Below are positions 9,290 to 17,299 of a stretch of 18,403 bases of DNA, in pieces. Position numbers and translations under genes: made by a program. Each line of letters begins with the position of its first letter. Within the stretch, counting starts at the first letter, position 1. Source of the stretch: Terfezia claveryi (taxonomy: Eukaryota; Ascomycota; Pezizomycetes; Pezizales; Pezizaceae); assembly GCA_015179025.1 (NCBI GenBank), contig WHUX01000580.1, positions 1 through 18,403 on the forward strand, read 5' to 3'. The notes under the pieces were generated by a model. It worked only from the letters and a program-made list of their open reading frames with translations. It was not told where the DNA came from and ran no database searches.

Positions 9290-9515
9290 CGCTAGCCTTC
9301 TGGCCAGCCAGGCAGCGTTCTGCCTGTTTTGTGCCAAATAGATCAGCCCTCTGCGAAACCGGCCACCCCTTCTTCGCCTTCTGCCCAGCCCTATGGCTAG
9401 CTTCTGCCAAGGAGAGCCGCCTTCTGCCCAGCCAGCCAGCATTCTGCCTGTCTTTCTTCCAGAGACTGCCAAGCCGACCAGACTTCTTCGCCTTCTGCCC
9501 AGTCCTCGTGCGCGT
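9290..9515 (+). repeat. Degenerate CT-rich repeats upstream of the 381-aa gene
   Basis: The string CTTCGCCTTCTGCCCAG occurs at least twice, with shorter variants such as GCCTTCTGCCCAGCCAGCCAG and ATTCTGCCTGT. Two imperfect units begin near 9303 and 9429. The stretch lies just upstream of the coding start at 9655 and may be promoter or 5' leader. I see no clean TATA box. Confidence 0.5.
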
Positions 9516-9654
9516 CTCTTGTTTGTTGTGGGATGCCAGGCCACCACAGGACACATAGGTACCAGGTTCTCACCCACCCCGGCCCGCAACACCATCATCA
9601 CCACCAAACACCCCGCTCAATCAACCGCAATCACTATACTATATCCTCGTCGGA

Positions 9655-10800
9655 ATGGACGCACACCTCAGCAAACATGTACCCCTGGGTAGCCCTCCCA
9701 GACCTCCTCCCGCCACTACTTTTTGCCTGGATGTTGAAACCCGCCCCACAGTCCAAGAAATCGTCCTCCCCACCGTTCACAACCCATGGTCTGGCTTCCC
9801 AGCACAACACCTTACCCTCCTCAATGTCCTGTACGGTCCTGATCAAGCTCTGATCCTGCGTGCTGGTGGCCCCAGCAAAGGGACACTGACTTTTGTTCTC
9901 AACCTGACCTCCAGCCATTGGAAATTTCTTGAAGATGTGCTTCTCAGCACGATTAACCCCACAATTGTCAGTTCCAACGACCCTCTAACCTCCCGCGCCA
10001 TGGCCAGCCCTGGCAGCAACGTCGGTCAATGGCATTATTACTGGTCGGTTGTCGTCAAGGGGGTTTGGGCCAAGCTCACCTGCATGGCAAGGTGCACTCC
10101 TCAGCTATCACCGGATGGTAGTGGCCCGGTCGACGCACGCCCCTCCACTGGCGATCTGGCCAATCACATTTCCACATTGGCAGTCACGTTTGCCAAGTTG
10201 AGCTGGCCTGACAGCTCCATACCTAATACGTTCATCCCAGGAAGTAACGAGTCTCACGTCTGTGCCCAGGAGATCTTACAACGATTTCTACAGACGCACA
10301 CTGCATCAGGCTGCGCGGTATTCCCACAAGAGGTCACAGTGTTTTGGCTTTGGTATGTTTTGAAGCAGGTGCGGGAGTCATATAATGCTAGAGTCAGCAA
10401 GGCAAGGAAGAAGACGGAAGCCCGTACTGCAGGGCTGGACAATGCATTGAGGGGGACCAGGAAACTGGACACACATGACGCAATGGAAATAATTGAGTCA
10501 TTTAAACAGGAGTTTCAAGAGTTAGGAACGGGAATCCAAGAGTGTATAAAGCAAAATATTATAACGCTAGCTCGGAACATGGAAGCACGACTGGAAGAGC
10601 TGGGCAAGCGGGTAGACAAAACCGATTCAACTGCCGTAGCAGCCGTCCGACAACTCGAGAAAGATTCATCCGCCATCCAGAAGGACATCGTCGAACAAAG
10701 CAAAATCACGCAGCAGCTGTGCGAGGCAATCCAGGTGGAAATGGATAATATTGGCCACTGGGTGCAGTGTATGGCTACTAATCAGGGGAGACCTGGTTAG
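9655..10800 (+). CDS. Hypothetical protein, 381 aa, helical C-terminus
   Basis: I do not recognise the family. The frame is uninterrupted and the start has G at -3 and +4. The N-terminus is proline-rich (about residues 8-20). Residues 25-225 are mixed, with scattered Trp and Cys, and could be globular. An aromatic, hydrophobic segment near 226-238 (VFWLWYVLKQV) is followed by a basic stretch (KARKKTEAR). From about 290 to 370 the sequence is charged and helical, with coiled-coil character (MEARLEELGKRVDKTD, VRQLEKDSSAIQKDI). I see no signal peptide, catalytic motif or zinc finger. The TAG stop is followed in the same frame by 25 sense codons and then TAA at 10876-10878, ending PVIAPWE, so the stop may be recent. 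The G+C-rich, sense-looking codon use supports a real gene. A domesticated or decayed TE protein is possible. Confidence 0.7.
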   Translation: MDAHLSKHVPLGSPPRPPPATTFCLDVETRPTVQEIVLPTVHNPWSGFPAQHLTLLNVLYGPDQALILRAGGPSKGTLTFVLNLTSSHWKFLEDVLLSTINPTIVSSNDPLTSRAMASPGSNVGQWHYYWSVVVKGVWAKLTCMARCTPQLSPDGSGPVDARPSTGDLANHISTLAVTFAKLSWPDSSIPNTFIPGSNESHVCAQEILQRFLQTHTASGCAVFPQEVTVFWLWYVLKQVRESYNARVSKARKKTEARTAGLDNALRGTRKLDTHDAMEIIESFKQEFQELGTGIQECIKQNIITLARNMEARLEELGKRVDKTDSTAVAAVRQLEKDSSAIQKDIVEQSKITQQLCEAIQVEMDNIGHWVQCMATNQGRPG

Positions 10801-12040
10801 TCTAACGCGGGTGTGGAGGAAACAATCACGGCCCCGGCGTCGCCAGTGATTGCGCCCTGGGAGTAACCAAGAGTTGGAAATCTCAAGTCCATAACGCTTC
10901 CATGATGCCCACATACTATGAGATTAAAAAGGGAAAGAAACCGTGCAAGAAAAACCCCACAGCGCCAATGACCACTACATTTCCTTGTTCTTTCCCTCTC
11001 CCACCCCAATCATTGCTTACTTTGCGATTACCGTTTTTGTTTGTCTTCTTTCTCACGTCCCACCATGCAGTTTGTTCCCTCTTGTTCTTCTTCTTACCCA
11101 TCTCAAGATGTCTGGGTGAGAACAAGTACACGATGTTTGATTAATGACATGTTGGATAATTTTGAACACAAAGAAATGCAAATAATTTTTACCTAACCTA
11201 CCAAAAATTTCCGAGCAATCTCTAACTGTCAACGGAGTATATATTGTGATAGCTGGTCGTTTCGAGCTATTTACGCATAGTTGTACAAATGATCCATTAT
11301 CCATGGGTTGGGGGGGGGGGGGGGGGTAACACAGCCTGGTAGAAAAATTCGAATTGGCAACTAATCCTTGTCCAAACTGTTGTGTGTATACATTCGGTCC
11401 AAGGCGCGCAAGGTAACCTTACCTCCCTTTGAAATCTGCACGCAGAAATAACTGTATTTAGACGAATAGTATTGCAATGTATTCCGTGATTTGAAAAGAA
11501 AAATGAAAAAAACGGGGGACTTGGGGGGATTAAAATTCTAGTGGAAAAAAGATGATGAATATGTCTAGGAAAAGCTACAGAGAAGCTAGTCTTTGGTCAG
11601 GCAAGAAGTTGAGGGTACATCTTTGTGGGGCTCATTTGCTCCAAACGCCTATGCTTGTCTTGATTTCCATGAATCTTAATTGTCCTATAACCCAGCGGCT
11701 CCCATGGGGGTGGGATTAATGCCTCCCTCTCCCTCTGACCCTCTTCCCATAGGTTATGTATCTACTGTATGATTCTCGCCACCATTTCACTGCCATCCAG
11801 TCTTGCACGGCACGCCAGCCCGAGATTGCCTTCTGCCGCTTGCCCACATATCCTCCTCCCCCCCCCCCCCGGGTGTGCGGCGCACCAAAATGATGGCGGG
11901 GTATAAGTTTTCATAGGTATATGAGATGTCCACTAAAACGTCTATTAAACCCCATTGCACGTTTTGCTCTGAAGCAGCTGGGCGGTAAGGATAAGCCACA
12001 GATGTGCCCTGATGGGGAGTGTTCTGAATTAGTTATATCT
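10801..12040. other. No supported gene; homopolymer-bearing spacer
   Basis: I see no coding feature I can support. Landmarks are the 25-codon in-frame continuation after the upstream stop (to 10878), a CT-rich stretch at 10980-11105, a run of 17 G at 11310-11326 and a run of 13 C at 11858-11870. The short open frames in this stretch overlap on both strands and lack motifs. Confidence 0.45.
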
Positions 12041-12068
12041 CCTCCTTTTTTTGTTGGAAATACGCATT

Positions 12069-12155
12069 ACATACTCTTATTCGGTCCACGTAAGGGGACC
12101 ATGAGAAGCCACCCGGAAAGCCATGTGAAATCAGGACCAGGCAAGTTAATCTGTC
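12069..12155 (+). repeat. Dispersed repeat, copy 1 (T-rich 5' flank)
   Basis: The core contains GGGGACCATGAGAAGCCACC, then CGGAAA and GGCAAGTTAATC. It is preceded by a T-rich tract (12047-12054). It aligns with 12249-12335 and more loosely with 14775-14860. Confidence 0.55.
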
Positions 12156-12248
12156 AGGTCCGGCGCCTATATACTGCAATGTAGAAACTCAAGAGTCCGA
12201 AAGGCATATGAACCTTTATTTTTTTTGTTTTTTTATTTTAAAAAAAAA

Positions 12249-12335
12249 ACTTAGTTACTCCTATGGGCCCCGTTAGGGGCCATGAGGAGCCACCCGGAAA
12301 CCCAGGTGGATCCAGGGGTAGGGCAAGTTAACGTT
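12249..12335 (+). repeat. Dispersed repeat, copy 2 (T-rich 5' flank)
   Basis: The core contains GGGGCCATGAGGAGCCACC, CGGAAAC and GGGCAAGTTAACG, in the same order as copy 1. It is preceded by a T-rich/A-rich run at 12215-12250. Confidence 0.55.
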
Positions 12336-12372
12336 CCATACCCGTATAAGCTAAGTACAAATACTAGGAAGA

Positions 12373-12665
12373 TGCCCCATGCTGTCATTAATGGACGAAC
12401 CGATGACCTGAGAGGACTGACTAGCTCTCGACCTAAAACTGGACTCGTGAATATCGAAAGACAATGAGACTCGTGACTATTGGAAGATAATGAGACTCGT
12501 GAAATATAAAGAGCTGATGAAATAAAGAGCTAGGCATATAAACCATGAAGCTCGCAGAAAGAGAAAAGTAATAAATAACTCAAAATGACGCTGAGTGCCC
12601 ATGCTGTCATTAACCGGATGGATCCCAGATGCAACCGACTAAAAATCAAAATTGGATTCTCAAGA
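12373..12665 (+). repeat. Imperfect direct duplication about 224 bp apart
   Basis: CCCATGCTGTCATTAA occurs near 12374 and again near 12598. Both are followed by degenerate but alignable sequence (GATGACC/GATGGATCC, CGACTA/CGACCTAAAA, TGGA-TC). Confidence 0.5.
12442..12519 (+). repeat. 26-bp tandem repeat, three units
   Basis: GACTCGTGA begins at 12442, 12468 and 12494, with diverged remainders (A-TAT-GAAAGA-AAT). It lies inside the direct duplication at 12373-12665. Confidence 0.65.
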
Positions 12666-13036
12666 GCCGCCCCTTCCGGCAATCCGTCTGTATATATAGG
12701 AAGCTGAAGAAAGCTTCTACTGTGTCCCACTCAACCTCGTACTCCTCTTGGATCCATATAGGACGATCGAGGTCCTCCCAATCTTTGATGCTGCCGAGCG
12801 CCCTTCTTTGCTCGTCGTAATCGGGGCAGTCAAAGGTGATGTGCCCACCATCTTGTGTCTGGTGTCCGCACTGGCACTGCCTTATTCCGACTTGCCGATC
12901 CTATGGAGCCAGTGTTTTTGAGGGCCTTTGTCGGTGCGTACAGAGCCATGTGTAGGCTAAGAGGGCGTGTCGATTCCATTCCCGATCTCCGGACGACGAA
13001 GCCTTGGGAGGTTCGTGCTTCGCTTCTGACTGGTGA
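12646..13036 (-). pseudogene. LINE (Tad1-like) ORF2 C-terminal fragment
   Basis: The minus strand encodes a C-terminal knuckle CQCGHQTQDGGHITFDC (CX1CX8HX4C), then PDYDEQRRALG and a tail ending at TGA 12646-12648. This arrangement is typical of the C-terminus of fungal Tad1-type non-LTR retrotransposons. Just upstream, RIGKSE, which normally precedes the knuckle, lies in a different frame. The knuckle frame also has TAG at 12901-12903. The fragment is therefore frameshifted and decayed. It stops being recognisable close to the TA at 13037, where the next transposon begins, so that insertion may have cut it. Confidence 0.65.
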
Positions 13037-13038
13037 TA

Positions 13039-13917
13039 CCGTATTAAGTCGCAAGTAAGACAGTATCTCTCGGCAGGACAGTATTAGTGTATAAGACAGG
13101 GGTAAAACAGTCTAATTTCGGCCGAGACACCCGAACTGTATGAGACAGCCAATTTTTCTTATGGGGACTGGTGCAGCCGGTTATCACTTGTTCCAATATC
13201 AATTCCGTTGGCAGCTCGCGTTGAAACCCAATGTGCAAATAACAACTTAGAAGCCAAATACCCCGAGCAACCTCTAGTTTGTTTGCAACTGCAGAACTCT
13301 GGCAAGTGGAAACAGATTCCACCAAAATCAAAGGTAAATTCCGAAGGACCTGATGTGGCACAAGATATTGTATACTTCAATGCCATGCGTGAGGCTGGAA
13401 ACAATGCAACGGCTTTGAATACTCCAGTCTGAAGACATCAATACATCCGGGAATTCAAACTGGCAACTACCTCCTGAGTTCTGAAGACCAACCCCTCCCC
13501 GCCTCAAGGCCAACGGGACCACATAGGAGTAATGAGTATTTTTTTAAAAAAAAAAAAAAAAAAAGAGGACCAACTCGACCTGCCAACAGATAGAGTAGAT
13601 GAAGGTTCCGACCTTGAGATTTTAGCTAATAAGGAGGAGGCGGATAAAAGTGGCGATAAGCAGGGAGAGTATAGTATTACTAAAGAAGAGGCTATTCAAT
13701 ATGCTACGATTACGCTTGGGGAGGAGATCGTGTAACTACCTACATCTCAATTATGCCACCGTCGGCATCGTTCCGGAATATTCTTTTTCCCCGGAAATTC
13801 CTTTATAAGACAGTATCTCGTGTTTAAGCTAGTATCGTATATAAGACAGTAAATTTAAGGCCCCTCCGACCGCCCGTTTGTAAATAAGTCAGCATTCCTA
13901 CTCCCGAATTAATACGG
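13039..13917 (+). mobile_element. TA-flanked TIR transposon (Tc1/mariner-pogo-like), copy 1
   Basis: The ends read TA-CCGTATTAA...TTAATACGG-TA, with TIRs similar over about 25 bp, consistent with a TA target duplication (13037-13038 and 13918-13919). TAAGACAGTA or close variants recur inside both ends (13056, 13077, 13091, 13806, 13842 and others), as subterminal transposase-binding repeats do. The interior keeps a coding tail ending at 13735. Compared with copy 2 it has about 280 extra bases (about 13310-13594) that include a poly-A run. It has no complete transposase, so it is non-autonomous. Confidence 0.7.
13595..13735 (+). pseudogene. Transposase-like acidic C-terminal tail (copy 1)
   Basis: The frame DEGSDLEILANKEE...ATITLGEEIV-stop aligns with the tail in copy 2 on the opposite strand (ATITLGEEIV is identical in both). 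This conserved C-terminus suggests both elements derive from one autonomous transposon. A matching upstream part (LVPISIPLAARV...LQLQNSG) lies at 13186-13308 and is separated from the tail by the insert. The protein family is inferred from context only. Confidence 0.5.
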
Positions 13918-14032
13918 TATCTTCCTCGATCCAACGAATTCATCTGACAGGTCTTATACTTCGCTGGGGCTGCATGTACGAATGTGGCGGGTGTTATCCG
14001 TCATTGTTTGTTGGGTGGTCCGAAAAGGGGTA

Positions 14033-14667
14033 CCGCATTAAATTCGCACGTAAGAATGCTGTCTTATTTACAAACGGACGGTCGGAGGGGCCTTGGATTT
14101 ATTGTCTTATATACGATACTAGCTTAAACACGGAGTACTGTCTTATAAAAGAATTTCCGGGGAAAAAAAAAAATTCCGGAACTACCGACAGCGGTACAGT
14201 ATAATTGGTATCTAGTTACACAATCTCCTCCCCAAGCGTAATCGTAGCATAATAAACAGCCTCCTCTTCAGTAATATAATCTCCCTGCTCATTATCACTT
14301 CCATCCGCCTCCTTCTCATCATGCTAAACCTCAAGGTCGAAACCTTCATCTTCTGTGTTGCCAGAATTCTGCAGTTGCAAAACAGAGGTTGCTCGAGGTG
14401 TTTGGCTTGTTGTTTGCGCATTGGGTCCAGCACGAGATGCCAGCGGAATTGACATTGGAACAAGTGATAGTAATGAGTCAAAGAAACCTGCTGCCCGAGT
14501 CGACGTCGACAGTCATTACTATACTACTGTCCTATAAGAAAAATTTGCTGTTTTGCTGTCTAATACACGATTCGGATATCTCGGCCAAAATTAGGCCGTT
14601 TTACTCCTGTCTTATACACTAATACTGTCCTGCCGAGTGATACAGTCTCACTTGTGAATTAATACGG
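14033..14667 (-). mobile_element. TA-flanked TIR transposon (Tc1/mariner-pogo-like), copy 2, inverted
   Basis: This 635-bp copy is in reverse orientation to 13039-13917. Its plus-strand edges are TA-CCGCATTAA (14031) and TTAATACGG-TA (14668-14669). It shares most blocks with copy 1, including GGCCCCTCCGACCG-type sequence, TTCCCCGGAAATTC, repeated TACTGTCTTAT motifs and the coding tail. It lacks the 280-base insert but has about 60 extra bases near 14470-14535. Confidence 0.7.
14216..14464 (-). pseudogene. Transposase-like C-terminal remnant (copy 2)
   Basis: On the minus strand the frame runs LVPMSIPLASRAGPNAQ...LQLQNSG, then EDEGFDLEV, a stop, and on through DEKEADGSDNEQGDY to ATITLGEEIV and TAA at 14216-14218. 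One internal stop interrupts it. Its acidic C-terminus aligns with 13595-13735. The N-terminal domains of a transposase (DNA binding, DDE) are absent. Confidence 0.5.
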
Positions 14668-14774
14668 TACCTTTGTCCGACACTGGCGGATGTGTAGGGC
14701 CTCTACGAGGGTCTGGATACGACACTATTAGATGTTGCACGAGATGTCTTAACTTTTTTTTATTCTTTTTATAA

Positions 14775-14860
14775 AGACTCGTATGCGGTCCTAGTAGGGG
14801 TGCCTTCGTAGAAGCCCGGAAGTCCCTGTGGATTAAGCACTTAACAAGTTAATCCGTAGA
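14775..14860 (+). repeat. Dispersed repeat, copy 3 (diverged)
   Basis: After a T-rich tract (14754-14770) comes ACTCGTATGCGGTCC, GTAGGGGTGCC, GAAGCCCGGAAG and AACAAGTTAATCCG, in the same order as the repeats at 12069 and 12249 but more diverged. Confidence 0.4.
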
Positions 14861-15434
14861 GCCCGGCTGGATACAAGACAGGGGGAAGATACATGTAACG
14901 GGATCGAAATGACAACAGCCTGACATGATGTTTCAAAAATGAAAGACGTGTGAAAAGACCCGTCTATCTTCCCAGGATGGTCTTTGGAATGTTTAAACCT
15001 AGTCTGGTTGGCACAACACCCTCCGCATCAATAACAGAGACAGATGAGTGGGGCTCGATCCTACGAGGGTCTGGTCGAGAGAGGGTCTGGTCGAGACTAG
15101 GCTTGGTAGTCACTGGGCAGTCTGAATCGCATTGTATCTCATGTCACGCAATCTTTTCGTTTGGTTGCCTCCCACCTAGTCTGGTTGGCACCCTCCCACA
15201 CATTAGTCAGCGGCGAGTGTGGGCGGGGGACGCACCGTGAAATCAATATCAACAAACTTCCAAACTATACATCGCCAAAGCCTGCTTCTCCGGTTCCCAG
15301 AATAACTACAGCTTCTGGAAGAACAACACATACGATAGCTGCTACACTAGTCATTACTCTTCCTCATCTGAATACCTAGGTCAGCGTGACCTATACCTCC
15401 ACATCTCCGAAACATTCCTCCATATCACCCCAAG
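14861..15434. other. Spacer upstream of the multi-exon gene
   Basis: I see no gene here. The stretch holds two copies of AGTCTGGTTGGCAC, at 15001 and 15178, each followed by CCCTCC, and GAGGGTCTGG units at about 15064 and 15081. The part just upstream of 15435 is C-rich and A-rich, as fungal leaders often are (ACCCCAAG before the ATG). No TATA box stands out. Confidence 0.45.
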
Positions 15435-17116
15435 ATGCCTCCACGTCGTCCTGCATCCAGCCCCGCCGCTGGGGATCCTGGATCCCAGAAAGTACGGATT
15501 CATAAGACTATCCCTGCAGTGAACGAGGGTGCAGCTCGGATGTCTCGCCAAACAGCCGGTGGGTATCAGGTAAAGCTCCTCTCTGCACTCATGGCACATG
15601 TAGGCCCTGAGACTGATCACAAGTGCTCCCACGTTCTTCTCGGGACCAACGATTTTGTACTTGATCAGGAGCAACTCTATATGGTGACTTGCGAGACAAC
15701 CTTTCTAGAGGCGAAACTTCGGGAACTAGGAATTACCTTGCTAAGTGACCTGTTTGGGGTGAAGCACCCTAATACAATTGACAGTTGGATTGACGGTAGA
15801 GGCTTGCTTCCTCAACAGCATTTCAAATCATGGATAGGCACGTTGAGCGATAAAGGCGAATGCATCTTCAAATTCACCCCCCCAATAGATGCACGGAAGT
15901 GGAGTCCCCCTCAGATCTTCGGTAGCGCAAGATATATTACTGTCGGTCAACTTGCTGATGGGCTACAAGCCTTGTCCGGTACTACGAACATAGCAAACAA
16001 GTTGGTCCATAGTCTTACTGTCAATGATGTGGTGCACCTTCTTACTCGACACAACATGGAAAATAAACTTGGACAGGGGCCTTCTAGAAAAATCAAGGCG
16101 CTCGTGGTTGCAATTTTGGGACAGCCTCTGTCCCAGCCCAATCGTGCTGACCTGCCTAAGAGCTTTAAGACATTGGTAAGGATCTTCCGGACAAAGGTTC
16201 AGGCTTCAACTTTCATTACCAAGATTGAACGGGAATGGAAGAAAGAATATGATGATGCGTTGAGGGTGGAGCGGACAGAAGATATGATCCGAAGGGGGTT
16301 AGTAGTGTCTAGGATTGAGGTAGGTTGTTCACCTCATCTGAATTGCACAGTGGTTCCATACAACAGACTACATACTAAGCAAATGATGGAATCCTAGCAT
16401 GACCAACTGAGGACGGAGCAAAGGCACCTGGAGGCGAAGTACAATCACCTGGAGGCGAAGTACAATCACCTGGGAACGACGTACAAGAGCTTGGAAACGA
16501 GGTACAAGGCCTTGGAAGCAGAGAACAAGGGATTGAAGGCAGATCAGCAAGCACAGGCAGCGGTATGTTCCCTCCCTACCGCGTCCATGGTCACCCACTA
16601 ACAAATTGCTCGGTACACTAGAGGTTGCTTGCTATGGAAGGCTTGGAAACGAGGCACAAGGCCTTGGAAGCAGAGAACAAGGGATTGAAGGCAAATCAGC
16701 AAGCACAGGCAGCGGTATGTTCCCTCCCTACCGCGTCCATGGTCACCCACTAACAAATTGCTCGGTACACTAGAGGTTGCTTGCTATGGAAGGCTTGGAA
16801 ACGAGGCACAAGGCCTTGGAAGCAGAGAACAAGGAATTGAAGGCAAATCAGCAAGCACAGGCAGCGGTATGTTCCCTCCCTACCGCATTCATGGTCATCC
16901 ACTAACAAATTGCTCGGTACACTAGAGGTTGCTTGCTATGGAAGGCTTGGAAACGAGGCACAAGGCCTTGGAAGCAGAGAACAAGGAATTGAAGGCAAAT
17001 CAGCAAGCACAGGCAGCGGTATGTTCCCTCCCTACCGCATTCATGGTCATCCACTAACAAATTGCTCGGTACACTAGAGGTTGCTTGCTATGGAAGCCAG
17101 GCTGGGGATGAATTGA
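15435..17116 (+). CDS. Hypothetical coiled-coil protein, six-exon model (455 aa)
   Basis: Proposed exons are 15435-16319, 16398-16562, 16622-16714, 16774-16866, 16926-17018 and 17078-17116. All junctions are phase 0. The N-terminal 295 residues match no family I know. They start proline-rich and basic, then look globular, and end basic and helical (IEREWKKEYDDALRVERTED). Exon 2 adds a coiled coil with seven leucines exactly seven residues apart (units such as LEAKYNH and LEAENKG). Exons 3-5 are 31-residue repeats (LETRHKA LEAENK(G/E) LKANQQA QAA), and exon 6 adds 12 residues. Unspliced, the frame ends at TAG 16395-16397, giving a 320-aa product. That stop coincides with a splice acceptor, and the frame stays open after it. 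Coiled-coil oligomerisation is likely; the partner and compartment are unknown. An AATAAA lies at 17294-17299. The first 320 codons are certain as an open frame; the splicing is inferred. Confidence 0.75.
16320..16397 (+). other. Intron 1 (78 nt, phase 0)
   Basis: The donor is GTAGGT at codon boundary 295/296. ACTAAG at 16374-16379 is a plausible branch site about 19 nt before the acceptor CCTAG. The acceptor TAG is also the in-frame stop of the unspliced frame. The length is a multiple of three, so retention would give the 320-aa form and splicing the coiled-coil form. This intron is not part of the 152-bp repeat. Confidence 0.65.
16489..17096 (+). repeat. Four tandem 152-bp exon-intron units
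   Basis: Units begin at GCTTGG at 16489, 16641, 16793 and 16945, with an exact 152-bp period for 608 bp. Each contains the end of one exon, a whole 59-nt intron and the start of the next exon, so exons 3, 4 and 5 are each exactly 93 nt. Units 3 and 4 appear identical. Units 1 and 2 differ from them and from each other by a few substitutions (for example GTACAAGG/GCACAAGG, GCAGATC/GCAAATC, AAGGGATTG/AAGGAATTG, CGCGTCC/CGCATTC). The duplication endpoints lie inside coding sequence. Confidence 0.93.
16563..17077 (+). other. Introns 2-5 (four 59-nt repeat introns)
   Basis: The introns are 16563-16621, 16715-16773, 16867-16925 and 17019-17077. Each has GTATGT at the donor, ACTAAC about 20 nt before the acceptor, and ACACTAG at the end, the full set of fungal splice signals. 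All are phase 0, and each has an in-frame TAA within the branch site, so a retained intron ends translation at once. Introns 2 and 3 are alike, and introns 4 and 5 are alike. Confidence 0.8.
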
Positions 17117-17293
17117 ACCCTGCAGGCATGAGGGCTACCCGCCCAATATTTGATTACGTGGCTATGTACTTTCTTCTGAGATATAAGAAGCGTGGCATAT
17201 CCTATTTCATAACTGAAGGAGAATTTCTTTGTTTCATTTACAGTACTTTGTAATATGGATAATACTTGAAGTCTAATCTACTAGTCTGTAGTC

Positions 17294-17299
17294 AATAAA
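17294..17299 (+). terminator. Candidate poly(A) signal AATAAA
   Basis: AATAAA lies about 180 nt after the proposed TGA stop at 17114-17116, in AT-rich sequence. A second AATAAA is near 17365. Either could end the transcript of the multi-exon gene. Confidence 0.45.

Noticed and set aside
11310..11870. G17 and C13 runs as an inverted-repeat structure or G-quadruplex element.
   Set aside because: Simple homopolymers about 530 bp apart with no matching flanks; G-quadruplex formation is possible but nothing links it to a function, and run lengths are prone to sequencing error.
13208..13432. Plus-strand 74-aa frame as an independent gene.
   Set aside because: It starts in the transposon remnant and runs into the copy-1 insert; there is no independent start context or motif.
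17062..17253. 63-aa frame downstream of the array as a separate gene.
   Set aside because: It begins within intron 5 in a different frame from the exon series and looks like 3' untranslated sequence.
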